Shown here piece after piece: positions 33,743 through 44,638 of a stretch of DNA of 64,000 bases. Within the stretch, counting starts at the first letter, position 1. Each line of letters starts with the position of its first letter. Both the position numbers and the translations under genes were made by a program. Origin of the DNA: Emmonsiellopsis sp. PD_33 (lineage: Eukaryota > Ascomycota > Eurotiomycetes > Onygenales > Ajellomycetaceae); contig JANTQF010000123.1 of assembly GCA_032988165.1 (NCBI GenBank), positions 1 to 64,000 on the forward strand, given 5' to 3'. Below the pieces are notes generated by a model that was not told the DNA's origin, made no database searches, and saw only the letters and a program-made list of their open reading frames with translations.

Positions 33743-34606
33743 TGTTGATTTTTCTTTTCTTTTTTTTTCCCGCTGGTGATGATGGTGGGGTGAGCGGGGC
33801 GGGGGGTGCGAGGAGGGGTATTTTTTAGAATTTGGGTATTAAGTGAGATATGTATGAGGGAGGAGGATATAATGAGAGAATTTCACGCGTATTGGTATGT
33901 GGATGGTTCAAGAGATGGGAGGGAAAAATTTCGGGGAAGATGGTAAATTGATTTTGCGGAGTTTGGAAAAAATATTTGGGTTGACGTCGGCGAAATTTTA
34001 GCTTCGGATGCCAAGACTTCCAACCTCCGCCGCTGAGCCGCATCCAAACCTCCATCATCCTCCTCTCCTTGTCAACACGGAGCAGCTCCTTTCGCATATT
34101 CTGATATTATTTTCCACGGCCTCCTCTCTGCTGCAATATGTACGTGCCATCTGCTGTTTGCAGTCTTCACGCCCTCCCGGTATAGACTGCAGGCAAGAAA
34201 TGTGTGGATGCGGATTGTCATACAGTCATATCCAGCGTTCTTTGAGCATGTCTACTATCAATCTATCATTAATTATACGATCTGCTAAATATCGTGCCTG
34301 TGTACTATACATTCATGGCTGTCAACCCAGCCTCCAACTCGCCAATCCCAAGCTGCGCTCAGCTTTTGGAATGTCGGGAACAGCCGGAATCCCCCCGATA
34401 TATGGTGCCAGGAAGGACTTCGATACCAACAAACACCCATGGAGCCAATTGGAACTTCTTCGGCCATGTTGAGAGGATTATCTTCACAGTATAGACGTAT
34501 TGGATATTCACGTCTGATGAACCCCGGTGATGAAGCCTCTAACTACCAATCCCCGTCTAGGAAATATCATCTCCCCTCAAACTCGGTTCTCCAAGTTTGT
34601 CCCCAC
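33743..34606. other. Intergenic region upstream of tsr2
   Basis: No gene supported in 0.86 kb. Overlapping ORFs at 34008-34494 on both strands have no domain and are mutually exclusive. Confidence 0.45.
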
Positions 34607-35749
34607 TCAAGCTATCTTCTTCCAAATATCGTCCAGTGTTTTCCTCTGGTCAACTCCGCAGTCCGGATCATCCCATTTCGCAGCATACATTTCCAAGCCA
34701 TAGTCATTCATCTTCCAAAAATACCTTTCAGACGCAGCCGCGGGTGTGTAAAAAGGCTCTCCCTTTCCGCCCTTGTGTCCGTACTGCCATGTGTTGCGCC
34801 CCTTTTTGTTTTCCCCCTTTTCCTTCGCAAGCCTTTCCAGCTCGGCAAGAACCTCGTGATATTTGGATTTGTCATCGCTTCTCGAGCTTTTTATGGCATT
34901 GTCAAATGCCACCTCCGGATTCTTAATCGAATCGGCCAAGTCGAAAAACCGGGCTGGAGGACAAGAACGAATATTTCCCTTGTGCAGAAGCAACCGGGAG
35001 TACATGTCGCAATCGGTTTTATAGAACGGTATGCTTACATCCCATCCACCCGCGCGCTTCATCGCCTCGACATTCATGTATGTTAACCAATCATAAGCGA
35101 ACCAAATCACCTCCGTTGTGGGATCTTGTTCATGGCATTCTTTTATCCTTTCGATAAACGTGCGGTTTTTAGATTCGTCGGGGATATCCGGGAGTACCGC
35201 TACATCTTGGTGAGACCAAAAATAGTGCGGCCATGAGCGGGAAATGGCTTCGGACAAATAATAGTTCTGAAGCTGAGCGAATGTAAGGAGCGTTGGTGTG
35301 ATGAGGATGTTAACGCCGATAGATCGCAGGAACTTGTAATCCAGGTATGCCGGATTACTGCGGGAGAGGAGACCCAGTTCGTTCGAGTCCATGGTCCCCG
35401 TATTATCGACGATATATATTTCTGATGACTTCCAGCCGGCTGCAATATACGAAAGTGCCGCTTGTCGAAGAAGGTCCCAGTTATGGCTGAATCCGATGAA
35501 AAGAGGCATATGTGTTAATGACGAGGGCGTTAATGACGAGGGCGGAACGGGATCATGGTGTACATTTCCATGCTCTGGCTCGCTACTCTTGATACTACCG
35601 CTACCATCCAACGACCAACGAAAGCCATGACGAGATAAAGATGATCCCGCGTGCTTCCTCGTTCCCTCAAACCAAAGAAAACCGATGGCAGCTATAATGA
35701 CAAAGGCGAGTGAGAGTAGCCGAAAATGTGTCGGCGAAGGACGGAACAT
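34607..35749 (-). CDS. Type II membrane protein, glycosyltransferase-like
   Basis: Single exon, 380 residues. Residues 11-30 form one hydrophobic segment after a short basic cytoplasmic tail, so a Golgi/ER type II signal anchor is likely. The lumenal part looks like a GT-A glycosyltransferase: MPLFIGFSHNWDLLRQAALS followed by a strand-helix with EIYIVDNTG, then ILITPTLLTFAQLQNYYLSE, then HYFWSHQDVAVL, in the position where these enzymes carry the metal-binding acidic motif, then AGGWDVSIPFYKTDCDMY. The His-Gln-Asp in place of a canonical DxD is notable. I infer a transferase acting on cell-wall or glycoprotein glycans; donor and acceptor are unknown. Confidence 0.7.
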   Translation of the reverse strand: MFRPSPTHFRLLSLAFVIIAAIGFLWFEGTRKHAGSSLSRHGFRWSLDGSGSIKSSEPEHGNVHHDPVPPSSLTPSSLTHMPLFIGFSHNWDLLRQAALSYIAAGWKSSEIYIVDNTGTMDSNELGLLSRSNPAYLDYKFLRSIGVNILITPTLLTFAQLQNYYLSEAISRSWPHYFWSHQDVAVLPDIPDESKNRTFIERIKECHEQDPTTEVIWFAYDWLTYMNVEAMKRAGGWDVSIPFYKTDCDMYSRLLLHKGNIRSCPPARFFDLADSIKNPEVAFDNAIKSSRSDDKSKYHEVLAELERLAKEKGENKKGRNTWQYGHKGGKGEPFYTPAAASERYFWKMNDYGLEMYAAKWDDPDCGVDQRKTLDDIWKKIA

Positions 35750-36170
35750 TGCGAGGGTCCGGATCTGACGACCATACGATTGTGTCTTTCTTTCTTGCTT
35801 TTATCGAAGCACGACGGGCTATCAAGAGTTTATTGAAAGAACTTAAGCCGTTAGGTTCTCGTCTTCGGGATGAGGAATAAGAATGTCCACAATGAGTGAG
35901 AAAGGGATTGGCGTCAGATAGCGGATGAGAGATGGGCAGTAAGTTTATTTCCTACCTGGCCAATTCGAAGAGCCACACGATACGCGGTGCCACACTTATG
36001 TATGTATGGATACCCTCGTCGGAGGAAGTTGAAAAACCCTGTGAGACGGGGGTGGTCGGCTCTACGGAGTACAGAGGGTGCTTCCAAAAGAATTGCACGG
36101 GCAAAAAAACCACTAGACAGTGCCACAAATCTTGGCTGAAATGCACACTGGGCATAAACATCCCTCTAAG

Positions 36171-36486
36171 AACTTTCCGCCATATAACTAACAGAATCAG
36201 GCCACGATCTCGATCTCTCTCTTTAATTATATTTCTAACTTTCCGCCATAACTAACAGAATCCTACGGGCCTTGGGCTCATGGGTGGGAAGGCCTCGATC
36301 TCTCTTCTCTCTTCTCTCTCTTTAATTATAGAAACTTTCCGCCATAACTAACAGAATCCTACGGGCCTTGGGCTCATGGGTGGGAAGGCCTCGATCTCGA
36401 TCTCTCTCTTTAATTATATTTCTAACTTTCCGCCATAACTAACAGAATCCTACGGGCCTTGGGTTCATGGGTGGGAAGGCCTCGAT
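36171..36486. repeat. Minisatellite, four imperfect copies
   Basis: The unit opens AACTTTCCGCCATAACTAAC and continues through CCTACGGGCCTTGGGCTCAT to a CTCGATCTC/CTCTCTTT tail of variable length and then TTAATTATA. Copies begin near 36171 (divergent and shorter), 36237, 36333 and 36424, about 90-97 nt apart in the last three. The last three share nearly the whole core, with one clear substitution (GGGCTCAT to GGGTTCAT) in the fourth. Confidence 0.92.
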
Positions 36487-37056
36487 TAAAATAATGCAGC
36501 AACACAGAGAAAGATACCGCTCAGGCCTCTCGGATCATTGTTCTGTGTTGATCTTCCGAAAGTGCGACATGATCAAGAGCTATGTTTCTCAAGTATGGGC
36601 TTTCGTAAAACTAGATATGGAATTGGCCCAGTCCGCCATTCTGTCTCCTGTCCAATAACGAATGGGTTGGAATGTCGGCTGTTGGCTGCATTCTCGTCAC
36701 CGGCGGCACCTTGCATATTTTCTTTGTTCTTCTCGCCACCAACATGCATCCGCTGAAAAGGACCGGACCTGCAAATATCCAGCCCACAGGAGCCTACAGA
36801 TGGGCGATACACAGCATTAGTTGTTCCGTTGGATTGTTGATTTAATTACGAAGTGTACATGAGGTTGGGCAGGGAGGTGAAACTTGAGAGATCCGGTGGA
36901 TAAACCGAGTGTCCCTTCGCTGGCTCACCGACTAACCAGCTAGCCAATACATCCAGCTCAAAAATATGTACAGTGCATGTAGTTACGGAGGAACATCCAT
37001 CCAGTTAATCCGCTGGCATCGTGCGTTTGTTTGTTCTTTTCTTTCCTTTTTATCCC

Positions 37057-37097
<41 letters not shown>
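37057..37097. repeat. CTTT microsatellite
   Basis: About ten tandem CTTT units. Confidence 0.9.
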
Positions 37098-37098
<1 letters not shown>

Positions 37099-37654
37099 CT
37101 CTTTTTTTAGTCATTTACTAATATTGACCAACTATCAGCGATTTCCTCTAGAAAGATTCGCTCCAGGAAATAAACATACTCTGAATTAAGCAACTAACTC
37201 ATGGGTATGCACACAATATGGACGTTGGCCAAATGCGCAGTGTCACATTTTGCTATATATCTCTTGCCCCATGGCTCATACATGTAGGTATGTAGCAGCC
37301 AAGTAGCCGCCTGGCTGCCACTGGGTGCCAACCACTTTCTTGTCCTGGAGTATTGGGGTATTGGACCTTTTTTTAGCCATCTTCAGGCTAGGGACTGGAG
37401 CACGTTGATTACATGACCAAGTCAAGTCCTTGCGCTGCGTTTTGGTAAGTCATTATTATTTGAACTGGAAAATGCTTGGTTGACTTCCCTCCTGAATCCT
37501 AACATCCACTAGGCGGCCTTCAGAACGCCTACCTTAGAGCTTGGAAGTAAAATGGAAAGAGGAATTTCCGCGAACGCACAATAATAAGCTAGCATAAACC
37601 ACGATCTCATTATTTTTTTAACGGGTTTTGACTGATATCACCTCCATTCAGCCC

Positions 37655-38760
37655 CTAACATCGACTGTCCGGGTTTATGCTGGGTGAATGACAGAAAAAC
37701 GATATTTCTCTCCGCTCCGTCATTTCAAGTGTCACCTTCCAGCGCATCAGCAATTTCAGGCATGTTGCCCTTTGACTTTGAACTCCACATGCCATATGTG
37801 CTCTTTGCTTCCGTAGATAGGAATGCTTGGGCTCAAACATGACTAGAACTTCAAATGCAGAGACTCCCCTCAATGCGATGTTATGAATTTTGAAACCCTC
37901 TGGATTAATACCCTGGGTCTCCCTGGGTGCTAGATCCAAATTCCTCATCATCTTTTTATTTGCCAAACTTAAGGATAGAGAGACCACGCACAAGAGCCAC
38001 AATTCTGCTGCTTTTCTCTCAAGTCGAGGAACGTCACGCACATAGATAGGGGTCCAAGTGTCCATGGATGTCCAGAAGATTGGGTCCGGAGAAATTGACA
38101 AATGTATCCTCCAGGACTTCGCCGTTCTCGATTTCCGCAGACATTATACTGGGATTCCATGGCTCCTTGGATGCATGTCTTCTTAGATTTGAAGAGGACG
38201 TGTTTCATCGCCACACGCAAATGGTTTCCAGACTACTGCGGGTAGTTGGCCGAGGAATCCCCGTCCAGAGTACTAGTAGTAGTTTGCACGCCTTCCGCGC
38301 ATAGTACCAAAGGTATTTGAACAGTAAAGCCTGCCGTCGCCATCCTAAAATCCGGTAGTGGCCTCGATGCCAACGGATTTTGCAGTCAGTGGCGTCGCGA
38401 TGTTTAAGTTAGAATCAGAGTGTAGAATTATCCTCCCCGTCAACAGCCATAGCATCATCATAATCGAGAGAGGACTAGTCTCATTGTCGTCGCTGCGATG
38501 GCCGTAGAGATAGTACGTTGTGGGCAGGTGGATAATCCGCTGCACGGGTCCTTCAAATGTTTCATTGGCATAGTCCATTTTAGGGAGTTGGTGCAGAGCT
38601 CGGGGGTGACGGGTGCGTACTGTATCCATCGCAGATAAGTACGCCAGCTATTCCGTAAACACCTCAGGGGACATTCGGCCACGTACTCGTTTTTTTGCGA
38701 AAGCCTCGGCCTTTCTACCAACTTATGGCATATCTTGGTAGATCAATAATAAAAGGTGAC
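37655..38760 (-). other. Possible decayed coding region
   Basis: Several minus-strand open stretches lie in series, such as 38629-38345 (VQRIIHLPTTYYLYGHRSDD, SIMMMLWLLTGRIILHSDSN) and 38101-37655. They have protein-like composition and hydrophobic blocks but no domain I can name, and in-frame stops separate them without good splice sites. This could be a relic or unrelated chance ORFs. Confidence 0.2.
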
Positions 38761-39586
38761 CATTAGGGACTAGCATTTTTATGCGCGGAAGCTCCAGGTC
38801 GATTTATATATGCTCACCTTGAAGGTTATTGGTTCGTGGTTGGGAAGATTCTGGGTATAACCCAGGCGTATTCCAAGTAAGTCATTTTCAACAATAGGCG
38901 GTGCCGCTCCATATTCCTTTGCGTATTTTCCCTATTACTTTTCTCTCCTCCCAATCAGTGTGTTTCTTCTGACGGTCTTCGTCTTTGATTTCCCCTCCTC
39001 TTGTCATCTAGTAAAAGGCAGCTCAGAAGTTTGCCCCTTCTTTTCCCCTCTGCTTCTTATCCCCATCCAGCAAATCAACCACCAGATACCCGCCCGGCCT
39101 TCCCTTCCATAACTTCTCAGCTCCTCCCCATCATTCCATCCGAACACATTCATCCTCATCAGTTCCATGAACATTGCATCGTTCGCTGACTTCGTCGGAC
39201 TAATATCAAGGTCGCTCCTCGACATCCGTGGAAGATCATACGGAGCACAAACGAGGAATGCACTCTCTATAGCTGACGATGGGCCGTGCTCCTAATGTAG
39301 TACGGATTCGGTCGAGGGTCTCATTTGATCTGATCTTTGTTAGTCTGATAATCGATATCTCTTTCTCTTTGAAGTATTGCCCGCTGAGATAATGGATAAA
39401 AAGGTGCCGTTTAGACATCTGCGGGGGCCACGCGCTTCATCTGACGTAGAAGCAAAAGCTCCACCGTCTTAATTCCAGGAAGTGTTTAATTCAGGAAAGG
39501 GATGCAAGGGACCCAAAATTGATCCAAAATAAGTAAACTTTTGTATATCATAATTCCCATGTACATTTTTTCCATAGCGGTCATTT

Positions 39587-41516
39587 CTAAGGAACGTGAA
39601 TAATCGCTTCTGTTCCCGCGCCTCGACTTCTCACCCGCCGGTTGTGGGCGTGGTAAATGCAAACTTGCAAAGCGGACATTACAAGGCCGCACGAAACAAG
39701 GATTATCATAATGACGACGCCTCTCGAGTAGCTAGTGGGATGTAAGCCGTAGAACAGAGAAGAGAGGAATGTGTTAGTGTGGATTGGCGGTTGACACGAA
39801 CAATGGGACATCATCACGTCGGAATATTTGGGTTCCAGCCATCAAACCCGATATTGCGCTCATTACCCCTATGCGCTTTTGTGTTAGTTGATTCTCTTAT
39901 ACTCCGTGGTAAATGATATTGGTAGGTTTCGAAATGGATACATACACATCCTAGAGAAAATAATTAATTATCGCACTCAAGGGGGGAAGGGATATAGGAA
40001 GTGACATACGCTATACTGATACTCCGCTCCCCAGGCTCCTTGCAATTGACTTGGACCCATGTATTATGGATAGGGTGATATCCGACCGCAAAGCTGTTAA
40101 CCGCTGTCCACAGCCCAAAGCGACTCCACTTTCCAACGTGGGGATGCAATGTTTTGGTCACGATAAGCACGATAAGGTAGCAGGTGATGGCCGCCATGAC
40201 GGTGAGGCCTCGTTTATTGGTCCTGTCACTAAGCCAGGCAAAGAAGAATACGACTGCAAGAGAAATGAAGCCTCCAATCGCACAGAGCGCATTCGCGCGG
40301 ATTCGATCAAAACCTAAGGTCCTAAGCAGTTCAAAACCATGCCGGTAAGCCAATATTCAGCGAAGCCATGTGTATATTAGGAGTTGTTACATGATGATGG
40401 TCGGCGAGTATGTAGTGAGAGGACTCCAGGTCGAAAACACGCAGGCGGTGGCAATAAAATGAGGCCATCTTCGATAGTATAGAACGGTTTTTCCCACCGT
40501 CCGAAGGGGTATCCGAAGTCCCTGGCTTCCGTCCTTCTTTTCAGCGTCGTCACTTTCTAGTCGTGTTTTAAGGATGAGCTGTTCCGTTTCGGAGAAGCGG
40601 ATAAGGCCCTTGGAAACGAGTGGCTTTGGATTGTCTGGGGATCCGGGGAGGAATACTAAAATGCAAATGGAAACGGCGATGGTAAAAGTTCCCTCGACTG
40701 GAAGAATAAGAAAATATTCCATTCATGTCATGCTGAAATAAAACACAGAACTCACTTAGAAATATCCACTGCCATCCAGCAATTCCCCGTTTACCATCCA
40801 ACTTCAACAATCCAGCCCCTAATAGCGGGGATATGGCGTTTCCTCCGAACATACCGAAGAAGAATAAAGCTACTCTCTTTGCCAGTTCCGGTTTAGTATA
40901 CCAAGTGGAAAGTGTATATATAGAGCCAGGAATGTATCCTGCTTCGCAGAGACCAAGAACCGCCCGGGACACCAGGAATCCATTTCGGTTGACTAAAAAT
41001 ACTTGGAGTGTCGCGACAATCCCGAAAACGAATACTTGACCAGCTATCCATTTCCGGGGACCGAGCTAAAACAGATCAGCTTTGGAAATTTTACACGAAT
41101 GTCCCTGAGGCGGAAGTTGGATTTATACCCTTTGAAGGATAAGATTTGACGGTATCTCTAAAACGACTATACCCAAAAACATCATCTGATTCCCCAAGTT
41201 AATCGTGTTCTGATCAACTTTGACATGCTCCGCAAAACCTCCGGTCAGTGCGCTGGCGAGATTCATCCGATCCAGTTGAAACACGACAAGGCCCAAGAAC
41301 AGGAGGGGCAAAACGCTACAGTCGATTCTGTAAACACAATTGCAAGATCAGCTTACCAGTCTCGACATAACAGTCATGGGGAAAGCAGGAGAGGATATTC
41401 AATGGGGTAACGGACTTGATCCGGGCGCGTCGCTCTGCGCTGAGATCCCAATCACTTCCATAGCTATTCCCAGAGATCTCGCTAGGAGGGAGATCCTTGG
41501 AGGCGTTGAGAATCAT
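39587..41516 (-). CDS. MFS transporter, anion:cation symporter (Dal5-like) family
   Basis: Plasma-membrane proton symporter of organic anions (family substrates include allantoate, nicotinate, pantothenate). Eight exons (41516-41416, 41327-41129, 41065-40756, 40697-40391, 40321-40010, 39950-39946, 39868-39796, 39731-39587) give 483 residues, the family's normal size. Signatures: ERRARIKIDCSVLPLLFLGL, FQLDRMNLASALTGGF (TM1), LGPRKWIAGQV (MFS loop 2-3), SRAVLGLCEAGYIPGSIYTL, GWQWIFLIEG, LGFDRIRANALCAIGGFISL, SISIAMWVMSAISGLMAGTQ, and a polar C-tail after VCIYHAHNRRV. Exon 6 is only 5 nt: without it the conserved AMWVMSAIS segment cannot be read. Divergent from the flavin monooxygenase. Confidence 0.9.
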
Positions 41517-42313
41517 CAGAGGAATTTCACATTCGAATTGGGAGTATAATATGTGTATTCCACAATAATGAAGGGAAAAGTAAAAGAATTAAGGGTCTCG
41601 TCCGATTCATTAGGATACGCAAGTGTATATGATATCAGGAACACACAACAGGTATTACGGGGCGAATAGTCGACATTCTGATTGACTCCCCCACGCGGCA
41701 TCCTGCTTCCCATACAGATAGCATCCACCGCCGATAACATACGCATCATGGCGTCATTCCGGGATTTGAAAATGGAACGGTTGTTTTAACGCGGGCGCGG
41801 AGCGGTTATCATAAACTGCACTGCAATTGGAGAAACAGAGAAACATAGCGCCAGCGAAGCGGTAAATAAACCCTAACACGGAGTAGTCGCGACTTTGGGT
41901 GACGATGGGCAAATATTGCAAGCTGCTGGACGAGGAGATAATGTGGTTGCTGGAAGGCTAAAATGGGGTCTTGGCGCAGTATGCAAAATGGCGAAGGATC
42001 CACCAGGAATCGTCGAAATTGCGAATCCGGATGAGAAATGGCGAAATCCAACCTCCTTGCGTGCTTCGCAGACAAAAAACTGGAGATCGGAAAGATATGT
42101 CTTTTTCGGGATTTGACCAGGCGGGGGGGGATTAGCTCAAGAAAATCGACGATTTCGGGCTCCTGGACGAGAGGAAAGATATAATAAAATGGCGCTTCCG
42201 CCCCGTTTGTTGGCATTGCGTGATTGTTTATGATAGTAACCGTGAAAGCGACTCAATTGACGGGACTCGTGGAAATTATCGACCTGGGTGACAGAGCTAG
42301 TAGCCCGAAAATA
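41517..42313. promoter_or_regulatory. Shared promoter of transporter and monooxygenase
   Basis: About 0.8 kb between divergent genes. Minus-strand ORFs 41516-41749 and 41809-42216 show no domain. An ACGGAGTA motif lies at 41878-41885. The shared spacer would allow co-regulation of the two genes. Confidence 0.45.
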
Positions 42314-43946
42314 ATGGCTCCCGCAAAAAGAGTAGCGATCATTGGCGCAGGCCCCGCGGGTGCTATCTCTGTGGATGCCTTTGCACAAGAGAAATCATTC
42401 GATATTATCAGGGTATTCGAGCGAAGAGAGAAAGCTGGTGGTTGTTGGTTTGTTTGCCCCTTAATCCTTTTGTCCGTCTATGGCAGGAATTGTAATTGAG
42501 GCTTGGTATACTGCGCTGTAGGATTTCGGATGCAGAGGCACCCAAGGAACTGGCAGACTTCGAAGGTCTGGCGAATCGGACCGCCGACAAGCCAGTAGAT
42601 CCTCCTAAATCCTTGCCGGCTTATGCACTCCGGTCCATCCAGGACCGGTTTGCCGATACGTCGGTATATCCCACTCTTCACGCGAACATCGATTCGTCGA
42701 TCATGGAATTCTCTCAGGAACCCATTCCCGACATCAAATCCGACAGCTCAATCCGACTACATGGGCCGGACACACCATTCCGGCACCACACTGTCATAAA
42801 GCAGTATATCGAAGACCTCTTGAACAGAAAAGGATATCAAGATCTAGTGGAATATAACACCACAGTCGAGAACGTCGAGAAGGTCAAAGAGACAAACGAG
42901 TGGAAGTTGACGCTGCGGAAGGGCCGCCCAGAAGGGAAACAGGACTACTGGTGGACAGAACATTTCGACGCTGTCGTAGTAGCAAACGGCCATTACACTG
43001 TCCCGTTTGTTCCCCATATTGATGGGTTGGCGGAATTTGCCAAACGTTATCCAGGAAGAGTAGAACATACAAAGGGGTTCAGAGATATCGAAAAATATCG
43101 CGGAAAGGTTCGTCTCCCAATATTCCGATGAACCATGTATGTCCTGTCGTCTAACGCTCCAAACAGAGAGTAGTCGTGGTTGGGGCATCGGTTTCGGCAG
43201 CAGACCTATGTGTCAGTCTCATTGACGTTGCCGAAACTCCTGTGGTCGCGTCCGTTCGAGGGAAATATAACGCATATTTTGGCGACACCGCTTTTAAACA
43301 CCCACAGATACAACGACGATCGCCTATTTCTCGAATTAGCAGCGCAAATGGTGACAGAACGATCCACTTCGAGGACGGAACTTCAATCACAAATGTCGAC
43401 CATATCATCCTTGGCACCGGGTATACATGGAGTCTGCCATTTTTGCCAGGCATCCCAATAAGAAATAACCGTATTCCCGACCTATACCTACACGTATTCC
43501 ACCAAAGCGACCCGACCCTTATATTCATTGGAGCTGTAAGTAAATCACCCCGGGTTGTTGCTTGTATTCGCATGCTGACAGATTGCTAGAATGCTGCCGG
43601 GTTCACCTTCAAGGTATTCGAATGGCAAGCTGTCCTCGCCGCCCGCGTATTGGCCGGCCGTGCCCAGCTGCCGCCATTGGACGTTCAAAAGAAATGGGAG
43701 GTAGACCGCATCGCGTACAAGGGTGATGGCGTGCCTTTCACAGCCTTAGCCCCAGACTTTGAAGAATATTTTAATTTCGTAAGGGACTTGGCTGGAAACC
43801 CAAAAGACGGAGCGCCAGGGAGGCGGCTACCGAAATTTGATCCAGAATGGGTGAAAACGTTCCGTGCTGGTCATCAACGGAGAGTCGCGATGTGGGAGCG
43901 GTCCAACAAACTGGCGGCACAGAAGTTGACAAGAGCCAAACTATAA
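42314..43946 (+). CDS. FAD-dependent monooxygenase (FMO family)
   Basis: Uses FAD and NADPH to oxygenate soft nucleophiles or carbonyls, probably cytosolic or ER-associated. Exons 42314-42447, 42522-43107, 43167-43535 and 43590-43946 join in phase to 481 residues. FAD-binding GAGPAG is at 11-16 (RVAIIGAGPAG), followed by FERREKAGGCW and, after splicing, ISDAEAP. The second Rossmann motif VVVVGASVSAAD begins near 242. Other marks are VVVANGHYTVPFVP (the FMO linker region), HIILGTGYTWSLPFLP and FIGANAAGFTFKVFEWQA. An in-frame ATG at 42224 would add 30 residues with no homology; I chose 42314 because the Rossmann strand begins six residues later. The substrate is unknown; fungal members include Baeyer-Villiger and thiol oxidases. 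Confidence 0.9.
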
Positions 43947-44638
43947 TCAGTTTGCACCTTTCAACATCCTCCATCACTTCCTCTCCACCCCATATCTCAA
44001 TGGTTTGAATCCGTATTGTATAAGTGAAATCTGGCGTAAAGTTGGCCGAGGCGTTCCAATCGCATGCCGAGGTCTGCCAGATATTGTAAATTATACTGGG
44101 CCCAAGGGATCAAGCAACAGTCAGACAATAGAAATGAAACCATTGGTACATTAGATATCCATTGTCTCGAGTAACCTCCAGATATTGGCCGTTCGAAGTG
44201 CTCTTGATATCAGAATGCACTCGAGGGCTGGTCGATTTCTCTCGGGTCGTTCAAGTTGCTTGGCGTCACGTGCGTTTAGAGCGGAGGTCCAATTAAAGTT
44301 TAACTAGTGGACTAACTATATCACGTGGGAACCACGTTTCCAGCATCGATGGATGACATCATCGTCCACGCCCCTCCGAAGTCTGGGGGGAGCTTCAAAG
44401 GAAATATTGCTCAAGGCCGAGCACGAAAAGGCCCTTCGATATCCCGCTTCCATGGGAATGCGTCAGATTCCCTTTTTTCCGTTATTTATAGTCAGCCTTA
44501 TTTGGACGGTTACACCTTCCATTCTGTCTCCGTTTGAAATGGCTCCATTGTCCAGCTGTTTCTTTCGAAGCCCTGGAAAGGACCTGGAATATTGCGAAAC
44601 TGATTTTGTTATCATTTTCCCTTTGAGAAAAGCTTACA
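43947..44638. other. Intergenic spacer
   Basis: No gene seen in 0.69 kb; short ORFs at 44325-44649 overlap in two frames and lack domains. TCACGTG occurs near 44266-44272 and 44321-44327. Confidence 0.45.

Larger units (their letters stand above)
35750..39586. other. Gene-poor region, 3.8 kb
   Basis: No gene firmly supported. Holds a minisatellite (36171-36486), a CTTT microsatellite (37057-37097), a TACGGAGTAC palindrome at 36063-36072, and a cluster of minus-strand ORFs at 37655-38760 that may be a relic. Confidence 0.5.

Noticed and set aside
41809..42216. 135-codon minus-strand ORF in the transporter/monooxygenase spacer
   Set aside because: No recognisable domain and lies in the shared promoter.
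42224..42313. Upstream in-frame ATG for the flavin monooxygenase
   Set aside because: The extra 30 residues do not look like a targeting peptide, and FMO proteins start just before the Rossmann strand, as with 42314.
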